Shown here: positions 1 through 9,066 of the stretch, one piece after another
Numbering within the stretch: position 1 is the first letter of the stretch
Layout of the letters: every line of letters starts with the position of its first letter
Assembly (NCBI GenBank): GCA_016868355.1
Contig: VGHB01000001.1
Coordinates: 186,001-250,000 of the forward strand
Reading direction: 5' to 3'
Length of the DNA stretch: 64,000 nucleotides
Source of the DNA: Betaproteobacteria bacterium
GTDB lineage: Bacteria > Pseudomonadota > Gammaproteobacteria > Burkholderiales > Burkholderiaceae_C
Program-made: the position numbers and the translations under genes
Notes under the pieces: generated by a model
What the model saw: only the letters and a program-made list of their open reading frames with translations
Told to the model about the DNA's origin: nothing
Databases searched by the model: none

Positions 1-648
1 CAACGACACATCAAAGGTGCCACCGCCCAGGTCGTAGACCGCGTAGAGCCCTTCGCTGCTGTGCTCCAGGCCATAGGCCAGGGCTGCCGCCGTTGGCTCG
101 TTGATTAGGCGCAGCACCGGGATTCCGGCCAACTGTGCCGCATCCTTGGTCGCCTGGCGCTGGGCGTCATCAAAATAGGCAGGTACCGTGATAACCGCCC
201 CGTGCAGATCGTCGCAGAAGGTCTCTTCCGCTCGGTAGCGCAGGGTGGCCAGGATCTCCGCGCTGACCTCGACCGGGGTCTTCGCCCCCGCCCGAGTCTG
301 GAAAGCCACCATGCCGGGACGGTCGACAAACTCGTATGGCAAACGCCCGGCCCCCTTGACATCGGCCAGTGTGCGACCCATGAATCGCTTCACGGAAACC
401 AAGGTATTGAGCGGGTCCTCCGCCTGCGCAGCCAGCGCCGCAGCGCCGATGGCCCGCCGGCCAGCCTCCAAGTAACGGACCGCCGATGGCAGGATGACGC
501 GGCCGCGCTCATCGGGCAAGCACTCAGCCACCCCATGGCGTACCGCCGCCACCAAGGAGTGGGTGGTGCCCAGATCAATGCCAACGGCGATGCGCCGTTG
601 GTGCGGGTCCGGCGCCTGGCCGGGTTCGGAAATCTGCAGCAGTGCCAT
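1..648 (-). CDS. hscA: Fe-S cluster chaperone HscA (3' part cut by window edge)
   Basis: Partial gene: 216 codons are present and the reading frame is open to the window start, so the C-terminal two thirds lie outside. The protein begins [10 protein letters not shown] and carries the Hsp70 phosphate-binding motif GIDLGTTHS at about residues 24-32, followed by a typical nucleotide-binding-domain run (FMGRTLADV). HscA is the specialised Hsp70 ATPase that, with HscB, helps release clusters from IscU by binding its LPPVK loop; that motif is present in IscU at 1658-2053. The ATG at 646-648 gives the family-typical N-terminus. It is the last visible gene of the minus-strand isc operon, 48 nt after hscB. 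The ferredoxin gene usually found next would lie beyond the edge. Confidence 0.95.
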   Translation of the reverse strand, partial: MALLQISEPGQAPDPHQRRIAVGIDLGTTHSLVAAVRHGVAECLPDERGRVILPSAVRYLEAGRRAIGAAALAAQAEDPLNTLVSVKRFMGRTLADVKGAGRLPYEFVDRPGMVAFQTRAGAKTPVEVSAEILATLRYRAEETFCDDLHGAVITVPAYFDDAQRQATKDAAQLAGIPVLRLINEPTAAALAYGLEHSSEGLYAVYDLGGGTFDVSL

Positions 649-696
649 GAGTCAATGAACCTTGGGTGCAGTGGCCACAAGGCCCCAGGGGTCCTG

Positions 697-1242
697 TCAA
701 GCCTGTTCGAGCCGGTCAGCTCGTCGGGCGATGTCCTGAAGGAAGCGCTGCACGAACATCAATGCCCGAACCTGCTGCGCAGCGGCGGTCAGGTCGGGCG
801 CGATGTCAGGCTGTCCGTCGATCAAGACCGCCAACCGCGCCTGAATCATCGAAGATTCTGCCCTGACCTGAGCTTCTAGCTCGTACACCTCGCCAACCGT
901 CCCTGCTTCCTCAAGGGCCTCACGCCACTGCATCTGCTGCATCAGAAATTCGCTGGGCATGGCGGTGTTGCGCTCGGCGTCGATGGCCACGCCAGCGAGT
1001 TCACACAGGCTGGCACCGCGTGAAATCGGGTCTCGAAGGCGCCGATAGGCCTCATTCACACGAACCGACCACTGCACAGCCACCCGCTGGGCCGCTCCAC
1101 CCTCGGCGGCAAACTTATCGGGGTGCACACGCGCTTGCAGGTCGCGCCAACGCTCATCAAGCTCTGCCAGATCCAATGCAAATGCACGCGGCAGACCGAA
1201 CAGCGTGAAATCGTCTGCCGCCAGGCCGAGCGGCGCACTCAC
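697..1242 (-). CDS. hscB: Fe-S assembly co-chaperone HscB
   Basis: J-domain protein of about 181 residues with HPD at about residues 40-42 (VHPDKF), then the C-terminal three-helix domain that contacts IscU. It stimulates the HscA ATPase and delivers IscU to it. Length and motif order match HscB. The start is uncertain: no ATG is available near the N-terminus. I chose GTG at 1242, and a TTG two codons upstream (1248) is the alternative. Neither has a convincing ribosome binding site. A REP-like hairpin (1254-1315) lies directly upstream, between iscA and this gene, and may explain the poor translation signal. The gene belongs to the isc operon. Confidence 0.93.
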   Translation of the reverse strand: MSAPLGLAADDFTLFGLPRAFALDLAELDERWRDLQARVHPDKFAAEGGAAQRVAVQWSVRVNEAYRRLRDPISRGASLCELAGVAIDAERNTAMPSEFLMQQMQWREALEEAGTVGEVYELEAQVRAESSMIQARLAVLIDGQPDIAPDLTAAAQQVRALMFVQRFLQDIARRADRLEQA

Positions 1243-1253
1243 GGGCAAGAAAA

Positions 1254-1315
1254 GGGGTCGCAGTCATATTTCATGCGAACTCAAGCGTGTTCGGCAGAAA
1301 AATACCTCTGACCCC
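1254..1315. repeat. REP/BIME-like inverted repeat inside the isc operon
   Basis: About 62 bp bounded by GGGGTC (1254-1259) and GACCCC (1310-1315). The 19-nt arms (GGGGTCGCAGTCATATTTC and, on the other strand, GGGGTCAGAGGTATTTTTC) agree at 15 of 19 positions. Nested inside is a second dyad, CGAAC (1276-1280) with GTTCG (1289-1293). The sequence could fold into one long hairpin in the iscA-hscB transcript. GGGGTCAGAG-type termini resemble repeated extragenic palindromes that I recall from betaproteobacteria. Only this copy is present in the window, so repeat-family membership is inference. Confidence 0.6.
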
Positions 1316-1320
1316 GGTAA

Positions 1321-1644
1321 TCAGACCCGGAAGGACTCGCCGCAGCCGCAGCGGTCCTTTTCGCGTGGGTTGTGAAATTTGAAGCCTTCGTTGAGGCCTT
1401 CACGAACAAAATCGAGTTCGGTGCCGTCGATGTAAGGCAGGCTCTTGGGGTCGACCAAGACCTTGACCCCGTGGTCCTCGAAGATGTGGTCTTCGGGGGC
1501 AACGTCATCGGCGTATTCGAGCTTGTAAGCAAGGCCGGAACAACCCGTGGTCTTGATGCCCAGGCGGACACCCACACCCTTGCCACGTTTGGCAATGTAG
1601 CGGTTCACATGCCGCGCGGCAGCTTCGGTCAGGGTAACGGCCAT
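1321..1644 (-). CDS. iscA: A-type iron-sulfur carrier IscA
   Basis: A 107-residue A-type carrier with the three conserved cysteines: C35 in TTGCSG and C99 and C101 in the C-terminal CGCGESF motif. These ligate Fe or a cluster during transfer to apo-proteins. I chose ATG at 1644 because it gives the family N-terminus [10 protein letters not shown]; the open frame extends 24 codons further into the iscU stop region but that sequence is low-complexity arginine. The gene follows iscU by 13 nt in the isc operon. Confidence 0.95.
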   Translation of the reverse strand: MAVTLTEAAARHVNRYIAKRGKGVGVRLGIKTTGCSGLAYKLEYADDVAPEDHIFEDHGVKVLVDPKSLPYIDGTELDFVREGLNEGFKFHNPREKDRCGCGESFRV

Positions 1645-1657
1645 GATACGGGGCCGG

Positions 1658-2053
1658 TCAGTGCGTGCTGCCCTGCGTCTTGGCCTTGTAGTCCTCGACC
1701 GCCGCCTTGATGGCATCTTCAGCCAGGATGGAGCAGTGAATCTTCACCGGGGGCAAGGCCAATTCTTCGGCGATGTGGGTGTTCTTGATCAGTAGGGCTT
1801 CGTCTAGCGACTTGCCCTTGACCCATTCGGTGACCAGGGAACTCGAAGCGATGGCCGAGCCGCAACCGTAGGTCTTGAATTTGGCGTCCTCAATCAAGCC
1901 AGTGGCCGGGTCCACCTTGATCTGAAGCTTCATCACGTCGCCACAGGCCGGCGCGCCCACCATACCGGTACCGACCGTGTCGTCACCCTTATCGAAGGAC
2001 CCCACGTTGCGGGGGTTTTCGTAGTGGTCGACGACCTTTTCGCTGTATGCCAT
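1658..2053 (-). CDS. iscU: Fe-S cluster scaffold IscU
   Basis: A 131-residue scaffold on which IscS-derived sulfur and iron are assembled into [2Fe-2S] clusters. The cluster ligands C37, D39, C64, H106 and C107 are all visible, and LPPVK at 100-104 is the HscA recognition loop. ATG at 2053 gives the canonical [18 protein letters not shown] start, preceded by a GAGGG-like ribosome binding site. The longer upstream frame runs back into iscS and is rejected. It lies 47 nt after iscS and 13 nt before iscA. Confidence 0.97.
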   Translation of the reverse strand: MAYSEKVVDHYENPRNVGSFDKGDDTVGTGMVGAPACGDVMKLQIKVDPATGLIEDAKFKTYGCGSAIASSSLVTEWVKGKSLDEALLIKNTHIAEELALPPVKIHCSILAEDAIKAAVEDYKAKTQGSTH

Positions 2054-2100
2054 GGTGCTGCCCTCGGATCTAGTTCGACTTCTTGACTGCTGAAAAGCGC

Positions 2101-3315
2101 TCAGTGCGCGGCCCACTGGATGCTGGACAGGTCCACACCATCCTTGTACATCTCCCACAGGGGCGACAATTCACGCAACTTGGACACCCGGTCGCGCAAC
2201 AGGGCGACGGCTTCGTCGATTTCCTGCTCGGTGGTGAAGCGGCCGATGGTGATGCGCAGGCTTGAGTGTGCTAATTCATCGCTGCGGCCCAAGGCGCGCA
2301 GCACATAGCTGGGTTCGAGCGAGGCTGACGTGCACGCCGAACCCGAACTGACCGCGATCCCCTTGACGCCCATGAGAAGCGACTCGCCCTCAACGAAGTT
2401 GAAGGACACGTTGAGGTTGTGCGGCACCCGGCGGTCAATGTCGCCGTTGATGAAGACCTGTTCCATGCCTTTCAGGCCGGCCAGCAAGCGCTGCTGCAGC
2501 ATGCGAATGCGCTCGTTTTCGGTGCCCATTTCTTCGCGGGCTATGCGGAACGCGGCGCCCATGCCCACACACTGGTGGGTGGGCAGCGTGCCCGAGCGCA
2601 TGCCGCGCTCGTGCCCACCGCCATGCATCTGCGCTTCGAGGCGCACGCGGGGCTTGCGCCGAACATACAAAGCGCCAATCCCCTTGGGCCCATAGGTCTT
2701 GTGGGACGCCAAGCTCATCAGGTCGATGGCCAATTCGTCCATGTTGATGGCGACCTTACCCGTGGCCTGCGCAGCATCCACGTGGAAGATGATCCCCTTC
2801 TCGCGGCATAAGGCGCCGATGGTGGGAATGTCTTGAATGACGCCGATCTCGTTGTTGACGAACATTACCGAGATCAGGACAGTGTCGGGCCGGATCGCGT
2901 CGCGCAGGGTGTTGAGATCAAGCAGACCATTTTCCTGAACATCGAGGTAGGTGGCCTCAAAGCCCTGTCGCTCCAGTTCGCGCACAGCGTCCAGCACCGC
3001 CTTGTGTTCGGTCTTGACGGTGATGATGTGCTTGCCGCGCGTCTTGTAGAACTGCGCGGCACCCTTGATGGCCAAGTTGTTGCTCTCGGTGGCGCCCGAG
3101 GTCCACACGATCTCACGCGGGTCAGCCCCAATGAGAGCAGCGACCTCCTCGCGCGCCTGTTCCACCGCCGCTTCGGCTTCCCAACCCCAGGCATGCGACC
3201 GCGAGGCCGGGTTGCCAAAGTGCTCCGTCAACCAGGGGATCATGACCTGAGCCACGCGCGGGTCCACCGGATTGGTGGCCCCATAGTCCATGTAGATGGG
3301 CAGGTGAGGAGTCAT
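2101..3315 (-). CDS. iscS: Cysteine desulfurase IscS
   Basis: A 404-residue fold-type I PLP enzyme that removes sulfur from L-cysteine and passes the persulfide to IscU and to tRNA thiolation partners. The PLP-binding lysine is K206 in SHKTYGPKG and the mobile-loop persulfide cysteine is C328 in SSGSACTS; both fall at the same numbers as in E. coli IscS. The protein is full length and the ATG gives the usual short N-terminus ([21 protein letters not shown] region). It follows iscR by 8 nt, so the two are cotranscribed and regulated by the IscR sites upstream of iscR. Confidence 0.97.
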   Translation of the reverse strand: MTPHLPIYMDYGATNPVDPRVAQVMIPWLTEHFGNPASRSHAWGWEAEAAVEQAREEVAALIGADPREIVWTSGATESNNLAIKGAAQFYKTRGKHIITVKTEHKAVLDAVRELERQGFEATYLDVQENGLLDLNTLRDAIRPDTVLISVMFVNNEIGVIQDIPTIGALCREKGIIFHVDAAQATGKVAINMDELAIDLMSLASHKTYGPKGIGALYVRRKPRVRLEAQMHGGGHERGMRSGTLPTHQCVGMGAAFRIAREEMGTENERIRMLQQRLLAGLKGMEQVFINGDIDRRVPHNLNVSFNFVEGESLLMGVKGIAVSSGSACTSASLEPSYVLRALGRSDELAHSSLRITIGRFTTEQEIDEAVALLRDRVSKLRELSPLWEMYKDGVDLSSIQWAAH

Positions 3316-3323
3316 TCGTAAAC

Positions 3324-3857
3324 TTATTTGGCGAAGGCTGAGCCTAGTGCGAACACCGAGTTGGGCGCGGTCACCTTAATGGGCTTGACCACGGGGGTGC
3401 TGGAGATGGCGCGCTTGACCGGAGCTTCTTCGATGGAGATTCCCTTGGCCAGCTGCTCTTCAACCAGGCGCTTGAGGGCGATCGAGTCAAGATATTCGAT
3501 CATTTTGGCGTTCAGGCTGGTCCACAAATCGTGCGTCATGCACCGGCCAGCGTCATCGCCCATACAGTTTTCCTTGCCGCCGCAGCCGGTAGCATCAATG
3601 GGCTCGTCCACGGCCACGATGATGTCGGCCACGGTGATGTCCTCGGCTTTGCGGCCTAGGGAATACCCGCCCCCGGGGCCACGGGTGCTTTCCACCAATT
3701 CATGGCGGCGCAGCTTGCCGAAGAGTTGTTCAAGGTAGGACAGCGAAATCTGTTGACGCTGGCTGATGGCAGCCAATGCGACCGGGCCATTCTGCGAACG
3801 CAGAGCCAGGTCAATCATGGCGGTAACTGCAAAGCGGCCTTTGGTGGTGAGTCGCAT
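3324..3857 (-). CDS. iscR: Rrf2-family Fe-S cluster regulator IscR
   Basis: A 177-residue Rrf2-family regulator with an N-terminal winged helix ([19 protein letters not shown]) and a [2Fe-2S] ligand region C92, C98, C106, H109. Holo-IscR normally represses its own isc operon through type 1 sites when Fe-S supply is adequate. In E. coli IscR the ligands are C92, C98, C104 and H107, so this protein has two extra residues between the second and third cysteines. The C-terminal tail after about residue 140 is long, as in other betaproteobacterial IscR proteins. It is first in the isc operon, and two IscR-like operators lie 40-100 bp upstream. Confidence 0.96.
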   Translation of the reverse strand: MRLTTKGRFAVTAMIDLALRSQNGPVALAAISQRQQISLSYLEQLFGKLRRHELVESTRGPGGGYSLGRKAEDITVADIIVAVDEPIDATGCGGKENCMGDDAGRCMTHDLWTSLNAKMIEYLDSIALKRLVEEQLAKGISIEEAPVKRAISSTPVVKPIKVTAPNSVFALGSAFAK

Positions 3858-3897
3858 GGGAAGATCCTGGGCGTTGGCTTGACCACTCCAACCGGCG

Positions 3898-3922
3898 GAT
3901 TCCGACTGGAACAGTCAAGTAT
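3898..3922. promoter_or_regulatory. IscR type 1 operator, proximal, overlapping the isc -10
   Basis: The 25-bp site has half-sites TTCCGACT (3900-3907) and AGTCAAGTAT (3913-3922) with the GACT...AGTC core spacing of the E. coli type 1 consensus (ATASYYGACTRwwwYAGTCRRSTAT). Most of the strongly conserved positions match. A minus-strand -10 candidate TATACT (3918-3923 on the plus strand) lies inside it, so bound IscR would block iscR transcription. The assignment rests on consensus matching only. Confidence 0.75.
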
Positions 3923-3928
3923 AGAAGG

Positions 3929-3953
3929 GAAGTTGACTACCTTAGTGGGATTA
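3929..3953. promoter_or_regulatory. IscR type 1 operator, distal, over the isc -35 region
   Basis: A second match with core GTTGACT (3932-3938) and TAGTGGGATTA (3943-3953). One position of the AGTC half differs (AGTG). Its start is 31 bp from the start of the proximal site, close to three helical turns, so the two IscR dimers would lie on the same face. It covers the poor -35 hexamer expected about 17 bp upstream of the TATACT -10. Confidence 0.65.
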
Positions 3954-4081
3954 TGGACATAAAAAGTTCCTTTGTCCAAGACAGCCATGGCAAAAAAGTT
4001 CATGGCACGGATAGCCCATCGCTATCGCTCAGGGCCGGGCTGCCCCGACTTGCGCGTGCGCATGCAGGGAAGGCAACAAGG

Positions 4082-6205
4082 TCACTTGCCCTTGCCCACC
4101 AAAGGCACCACCGATGCCGAGCCCGACGATCCGAAGGCCTGCTCCTTGACCAGGGCCAACTGGTCCCGCACCCGCGCCGCCTTTTCGAACTCCAGATTCC
4201 GAGCGTGCTCGAGCATCTGTTTTTCCAACAGCTTGATGCGCTTGCCCAGGTCCTTCTCAGACAGGGTTTCCAGCTCGGCGGCCGCTTGGGCGTGGCGCAG
4301 GTCGTCGCGAGCAGTCTTGTCGCTGACCACCCCGTCGATCATCTCGCGGACCTGTTTTTTCACGCTGCGCGGCGTGATGCCATGCTCGGTGTTGAAGGCC
4401 AGTTGCTTGGCCCGGCGGCGCTCGGTCTCGTCGATGGCGCGGCGCATTGAGTCGGTGACCCTGTCGGCATACAGGATGGCCTGTCCGTTCACATGGCGCG
4501 CGGCCCGGCCTATAGTCTGGATCAAGCTGCGCTCGGCCCTCAAAAAGCCTTCCTTGTCGGCATCCAAGATGGCCACCAGGGACACCTCGGGAATGTCCAG
4601 GCCCTCGCGCAAGAGGTTGATCCCCACCAGCACGTCGAACACACCCAGCCGCAGGTCGCGGATGATTTCGACCCGTTCGACGGTGTCCACATCGGAGTGC
4701 AAATAGCGCACCTTCACGCCGTTGTCGCCGAGGTAGTCGGTCAGCTGCTCGGCCATGCGCTTGGTCAGGGTGGTGATCAGCACCCGCTCGCCGATGTCCA
4801 CCCGGTCGCGGATCTCCTGCAGCACGTCGTCAACTTGATGGGTAGCCGGCCGCACCTGGACCACCGGATCGATCAGGCCCGTGGGCCGAACCAACTGCTC
4901 CACCACCTGCCCGGCATGGCGGTGCTCGTAGTCGGCCGGGGTAGCTGAGACGAACAACACCTGGCGCATCTTGCCCTCAAACTCTTCGAACTTCAGAGGT
5001 CGATTGTCTAGGGCAGACGGCAAGCGAAATCCATATTCCACCAAGGTCGTTTTTCGGGCGCGGTCACCGTTGTACATGCCGCCGAACTGCCCGATGAGCA
5101 CATGGGACTCGTCAAAAAACATCACGGCATCGGCCGGCAGGTAGTCCACCAAGGTGGGGGGCGGGTCCCCCGGCTGAGCCCCTGAAAGGTGCCGAGAGTA
5201 GTTCTCGATGCCTTTACAGTGGCCCACTTCCTGCAACATTTCCAGGTCGAAACGGGTGCGTTGCTCAAGGCGCTGGGCTTCCACGAGCTTGCCCATTCCC
5301 ACCAGTTCAGACAGGCGCACGCTCAACTCCTCCTTGATGCCCTCGATGGCATCTACCACCCGCTCACGCGGCGTGACGTAATGGCTGCCGGGATACACGG
5401 TGAAGCGCGGAATCTTTTGCCGGATCCGCCCAGTGAGGGGATCGAACAAGGACAGGGATTCGACCTCGGCATCGAAGAGCTCGATGCGGACGGCCAGTTC
5501 CGAGTGCTCGGCCGGAAACACATCAATGGTGTCGCCACGCACCCTGAAGGTGCCGCGCGAGAAATCGGTCTCGTTGCGCTTGTACTGCATGCGAATAAGC
5601 TGGGCGATCACATCGCGCTGTCCCACCGAGTCACCCACCCGCAGCGTCATCACCATTTGGTGGTAGTCAGCCGGGTTGCCGATGCCGTAAATAGCCGAGA
5701 CGCTGGCTACGATCACGACATCCCGCCGCTCCAGCAAACTCTTGGTACAGGACAAACGCATCTGCTCGATGTGCTCGTTGATCGCACTGTCCTTCTCGAT
5801 GAAGAGATCACGCTGGGGTACGTAGGCCTCGGGCTGGTAGTAGTCGTAGTACGACACGAAGTACTCCACCGCATTTTTGGGAAAGAACTCACGGAACTCC
5901 GAGTACAGCTGTGCTGCCAAGGTCTTGTTGGGCGCGAACACAATGGCCGGCCGGCCCAGGCGGGCGATGACATTTGCCATCGTGTAGGTCTTTCCGGAGC
6001 CCGTGACCCCCAACAGGGTTTGAAAGCTCAGGCCGTCTTGCACGCCCTCAACCAGTTGGGAGATTGCGGTGGGCTGGTCACCTGCAGGCGGATAGGGCTG
6101 AAACAATCGAAAGGGCGACCCTTCGAAGCTGACGGATAAGCCTTCGTTGGGCACGCACAAGGCTTCGTGTGCAGCGGTGTCGTCCAAAGCGCTCGGGTCT
6201 GGCAT
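4082..6205 (-). CDS. uvrB: Excinuclease ABC subunit B (UvrB)
   Basis: A 707-residue helicase-like damage-verification subunit of nucleotide excision repair. It has Walker A GVTGSGKT (66-73), the beta-hairpin [11 protein letters not shown] (about 118-128) that inserts between DNA strands, the DESH Walker B motif (FFDESHV), helicase motifs VI (QTIGRAARH) and a C-terminal UVR domain ([21 protein letters not shown] core) that binds UvrC. The first 25 residues are an extension over the E. coli protein, so a shorter start is possible. No LexA-type CTGT-N8-ACAG box was seen upstream. It is divergent from the aminotransferase gene. The 128 bp between its stop and the distal IscR site show no gene or clear terminator. 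Confidence 0.97.
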   Translation of the reverse strand: MPDPSALDDTAAHEALCVPNEGLSVSFEGSPFRLFQPYPPAGDQPTAISQLVEGVQDGLSFQTLLGVTGSGKTYTMANVIARLGRPAIVFAPNKTLAAQLYSEFREFFPKNAVEYFVSYYDYYQPEAYVPQRDLFIEKDSAINEHIEQMRLSCTKSLLERRDVVIVASVSAIYGIGNPADYHQMVMTLRVGDSVGQRDVIAQLIRMQYKRNETDFSRGTFRVRGDTIDVFPAEHSELAVRIELFDAEVESLSLFDPLTGRIRQKIPRFTVYPGSHYVTPRERVVDAIEGIKEELSVRLSELVGMGKLVEAQRLEQRTRFDLEMLQEVGHCKGIENYSRHLSGAQPGDPPPTLVDYLPADAVMFFDESHVLIGQFGGMYNGDRARKTTLVEYGFRLPSALDNRPLKFEEFEGKMRQVLFVSATPADYEHRHAGQVVEQLVRPTGLIDPVVQVRPATHQVDDVLQEIRDRVDIGERVLITTLTKRMAEQLTDYLGDNGVKVRYLHSDVDTVERVEIIRDLRLGVFDVLVGINLLREGLDIPEVSLVAILDADKEGFLRAERSLIQTIGRAARHVNGQAILYADRVTDSMRRAIDETERRRAKQLAFNTEHGITPRSVKKQVREMIDGVVSDKTARDDLRHAQAAAELETLSEKDLGKRIKLLEKQMLEHARNLEFEKAARVRDQLALVKEQAFGSSGSASVVPLVGKGK

Positions 6206-6219
6206 TTCAGGGGGGGCAT

Positions 6220-6288
6220 GGGGACTCAGCGCAGGGGTCAGCCTGCGTGCCGAGGGGACACACCTCTTAGGGTTTAGCCTGAGTCCCC
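6220..6288. repeat. Cloverleaf-like inverted repeat between uvrB and tyrB
   Basis: Perfect 10-bp arms GGGGACTCAG (6220-6229) and CTGAGTCCCC (6279-6288) enclose two smaller dyads: CGCAGG/CCTGCG (6230-6235 with 6242-6247) and GAGG/CCTC (6252-6255 with 6263-6266). The arrangement could form a three-way junction in single-stranded DNA or RNA. It fills most of the divergent intergenic gap, just upstream of the tyrB -10. Function is unknown. Confidence 0.5.
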
Positions 6289-6292
6289 CTAC

Positions 6293-6298
6293 TACAAT
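6293..6298 (+). promoter_or_regulatory. -10 promoter element for tyrB
   Basis: TACAAT within CTACTACAATGG, 36 nt upstream of the ATG. No good -35 hexamer is visible at the right distance. The same CTACAAT signature precedes three other genes in this window. Confidence 0.45.
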
Positions 6299-6333
6299 GG
6301 TGGACTCGCTTCGATTTCAGCACAGGACGAACC

Positions 6334-7542
6334 ATGTCGCTTTTTACCGCCGTCGAAATGGCCCCCCGCGACCCGATTCTGGGCCTCAACGAACAATTCA
6401 ACGCCGACCCCAACCCGGCCAAGGTCAACCTGGGTGTAGGGGTTTATTACGACGAAGACGGCAAACTTCCCGTGTTGAAGTGCGTCGCGGCGGCCGAAAA
6501 GGCGTTGATCGAGCAAGCCAAACCCAAAGCTTACCTGCCCATCGACGGTATTGCCGCCTACGACAAGGCAGTGCAAGAGCTTGTCTTTGGCACCCGGGGC
6601 GAAGGTGGCCAGGCCCTGGTTGCCAATGGACAAGTGGCCACGGTCCAGGCCCTCGGTGGTACGGGAGGCCTAAAGGTGGGAGCCGACTTCCTCAAGCGCC
6701 TGAATCCCAAGGCAAAGGTTTTGATTAGCGACCCCTCCTGGGAAAACCACCGCGCGCTGTTCACCAACGCTGGCTTTTCGGTGGAGCCCTATCCGTACTA
6801 TGACGCAGCCGCTCGAGGGGTCGATGTGTCGGGCATGCTGGCTGCGCTACAGGCGGCACCGGCCGGCTCCGTGGTGGTGCTGCATGCCTGCTGCCACAAC
6901 CCAACGGGCTACGACCTCACGCCAGCGCAATGGCAAGCCGTGGTCGAGACGGTGAAGTCGCAGGGACTGGTGGCCTTCCTGGACATGGCCTATCAGGGCT
7001 TTGGCGAAGGCATAGCCCAAGACGGCGCAGTGGTTGCCCAGTTCATGGCCGCGGGCGTGAACTTTTTCGTCTCGACCAGCTTTTCTAAAAGCTTTTCCTT
7101 GTATGGCGAGCGAGTGGGCGCCCTGAGCGTGGTTTGCGCAAGCCGCGAGGAAGCCACGAGGGTGCTCAGCCAACTCAAGATCGTAATTCGCAGCAACTAC
7201 AGCACCCCTCCCACATTCGGCGCGCAGGTGGTGGCCATGGTGCTCAACACACCAGCGCTGCGCCAGCAGTGGGAAGACGAGTTGGGGCAGATGCGGCTGC
7301 GCATCAAAGCCATGCGAGAGCAACTGGTGGCCAAGTTGCAGGCTGCCGGCGTTGCAGGCGACCAGTCCTTCATCACCCGGCAAAAGGGCATGTTCAGCTA
7401 CTCCGGCCTGAACAAAGCCCAGATGGAACGCCTGCGCGGTGAATTTGGCATCTACGGCTTGGACAGCGGCCGCATCTGCGTGGCAGCGCTCAACGCGCGC
7501 AACCTCAATGCAGTGGCCTCGGCTATCGCCAAGGTGATTTGA
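6334..7542 (+). CDS. tyrB: Aromatic/aspartate aminotransferase, class I
   Basis: A 402-residue PLP aminotransferase of the AspC/TyrB type (MSLFTAVEMAPRDPILGLNE). The PLP lysine is K252 in STSFSKSFSLYGERVG; HNPTGYD (188-194) and DMAYQGF (217-223) are the other cofactor-binding blocks. It transfers amino groups between aromatic amino acids or aspartate and 2-oxoglutarate. The sequence does not separate TyrB from AspC specificity; the symbol follows usual Burkholderiales naming. It is full length and a single-gene unit with its own promoter candidate. Confidence 0.92.
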   Translation: MSLFTAVEMAPRDPILGLNEQFNADPNPAKVNLGVGVYYDEDGKLPVLKCVAAAEKALIEQAKPKAYLPIDGIAAYDKAVQELVFGTRGEGGQALVANGQVATVQALGGTGGLKVGADFLKRLNPKAKVLISDPSWENHRALFTNAGFSVEPYPYYDAAARGVDVSGMLAALQAAPAGSVVVLHACCHNPTGYDLTPAQWQAVVETVKSQGLVAFLDMAYQGFGEGIAQDGAVVAQFMAAGVNFFVSTSFSKSFSLYGERVGALSVVCASREEATRVLSQLKIVIRSNYSTPPTFGAQVVAMVLNTPALRQQWEDELGQMRLRIKAMREQLVAKLQAAGVAGDQSFITRQKGMFSYSGLNKAQMERLRGEFGIYGLDSGRICVAALNARNLNAVASAIAKVI

Positions 7543-7705
7543 GCAGAAGGACTGGCAACCGAAGGCTTCACTTCAGCCACCCCGGTGACAAACGGTTTGT
7601 TGCACCGCACCATGATCCGTGTCACAGTGCGTCTGTGCACGCCGAGCGAACCTGGGCACGCGCGATGTGTGAGCCCGATCAACCCACCACCCAAAAGGTC
7701 TGACC

Positions 7706-9016
7706 ATGTTGTATCAGCTCTATGAAGCCCAGCGGGCGCTCCTGGCCCCCTTTTCGGAATTCGCCAGCGCCTCGTCCAAGCTCTACAACCACCCCTTGTC
7801 GCCCTTCGCGAGTACGCCCATGGCGCAGCGTATCTCAGCGGGCCTGGATCTGATGCACCGCCTGGCTAAAGACTATGAAAAGCCGACCTTTGACATTCAG
7901 AGCGTGCAAGTCCGGCGCGAATCGGGTGCGGTAGAGGTGGCTATCCAGGAGCAGGTAGCCATTGAAAAACCCTTTTGCCGACTGCTGCGCTTCAAGCGTT
8001 TCAGCGACGACCCCAAGGTGCTGGCAGCGATGAAAGACCAGCCTGTGGTGCTGGTGGTGGCACCGCTATCGGGCCACCATGCCACCCTGCTGCGCGATAC
8101 CGTCAAGAGCCTGCTGCAGGACCACAAGGTGTACATCACCGACTGGACCGATGCGCGCATGGTGCCGCTGGATGTTGGCCCCTTCCACCTCGACGACTAC
8201 GTGGCTTACATGCAGGAGTTCATCGACCACATCGGCGTCCAGGTCAATGTGATCAGCGTGTGCCAACCGACGGTGCCAGTGCTCGCCGCCATTTCGCTCA
8301 ATGCCACCAAGGGCAGCACCCTGCCCCGGACCATGACCATGATGGGCGGGCCCATCGACGCCCGCAAGTCACCCACGGCGGTAAACAACTTGGCGATGAA
8401 CAAAAGCCATGAGTGGTTCCAAAACAATGTGATCCACAAGGTGCCGATGAACTACCCGGGTGCCGGCCGTGCGGTGTATCCGGGATTCCTCCAGCACACC
8501 GGCTTCGTGGCGATGAACCCCGACCGCCACCTGAGCTCGCACTACGACTACTTCCTCGACCTGATCCGTGGCGATGACGACAGCGCTGAGAGCCACCGCC
8601 AGTTTTACGATGAATACAACGCGGTGCTTGACTTGCCAGCCGAGTACTACCTCGACACCATCAAGACCGTCTTCCAAGATTTCGCCCTGGTTCATGGCAC
8701 TTGGAAGGTGCGCGGGCAAGCGGTTCGGCCGCAAGACATCCGAGGGGTGCGCCTGCTGACGGTCGAAGGCGAACTTGATGACATCAGCGGGGCCGGCCAA
8801 ACCCGAGCAGCCTTGGACTTGTGCAGCGGCATTCCCGCGCAACACAAACGACACTTTGACGTGCAGGGTGCTGGGCATTACGGGATCTTCAGCGGGCGGC
8901 GTTGGCGTGAAGTGGCCTATCCAGAGGTACGGCGCTTCATCGCACAGGGCACCGTGGCCCAGCGCAAGGGTGCTGCACGGACCGCCCCCAAGGCAGGCCG
9001 CAAGCTGGTCAAATAG
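7706..9016 (+). CDS. phaZ: Intracellular polyhydroxybutyrate depolymerase
   Basis: A 436-residue alpha/beta-hydrolase of the PhaZ family that mobilises stored PHB granules in the cytoplasm. The nucleophile elbow uses cysteine, not serine: C186 in ISVCQPTVP, as in the Cys-Asp-His depolymerases of Cupriavidus. The histidine lies in GAGHYGIFSG near the C-terminus and an acidic residue in VEGELDDISG. There is no signal peptide, which fits an intracellular enzyme. The lysine/arginine-rich tail (about the last 25 residues) could aid granule binding, which is speculative. The 163 bp upstream hold a 13-bp dyad (7588-7600). Confidence 0.93.
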   Translation: MLYQLYEAQRALLAPFSEFASASSKLYNHPLSPFASTPMAQRISAGLDLMHRLAKDYEKPTFDIQSVQVRRESGAVEVAIQEQVAIEKPFCRLLRFKRFSDDPKVLAAMKDQPVVLVVAPLSGHHATLLRDTVKSLLQDHKVYITDWTDARMVPLDVGPFHLDDYVAYMQEFIDHIGVQVNVISVCQPTVPVLAAISLNATKGSTLPRTMTMMGGPIDARKSPTAVNNLAMNKSHEWFQNNVIHKVPMNYPGAGRAVYPGFLQHTGFVAMNPDRHLSSHYDYFLDLIRGDDDSAESHRQFYDEYNAVLDLPAEYYLDTIKTVFQDFALVHGTWKVRGQAVRPQDIRGVRLLTVEGELDDISGAGQTRAALDLCSGIPAQHKRHFDVQGAGHYGIFSGRRWREVAYPEVRRFIAQGTVAQRKGAARTAPKAGRKLVK

Positions 9017-9066
9017 AGCGACCGCCGGCGCCTTCACCGCGCCCTGATGAACAGATCGACACCACT

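Noticed and set aside
5189-6139. Open frame of 316 codons on the plus strand inside uvrB
   Set aside because: It is antisense to a conserved gene and rich in His, Gln and Arg, as expected for a shadow frame in GC-rich DNA.
6206-6333. LexA (SOS) box expected near uvrB
   Set aside because: No CTGT-N8-ACAG match was found in the upstream region.
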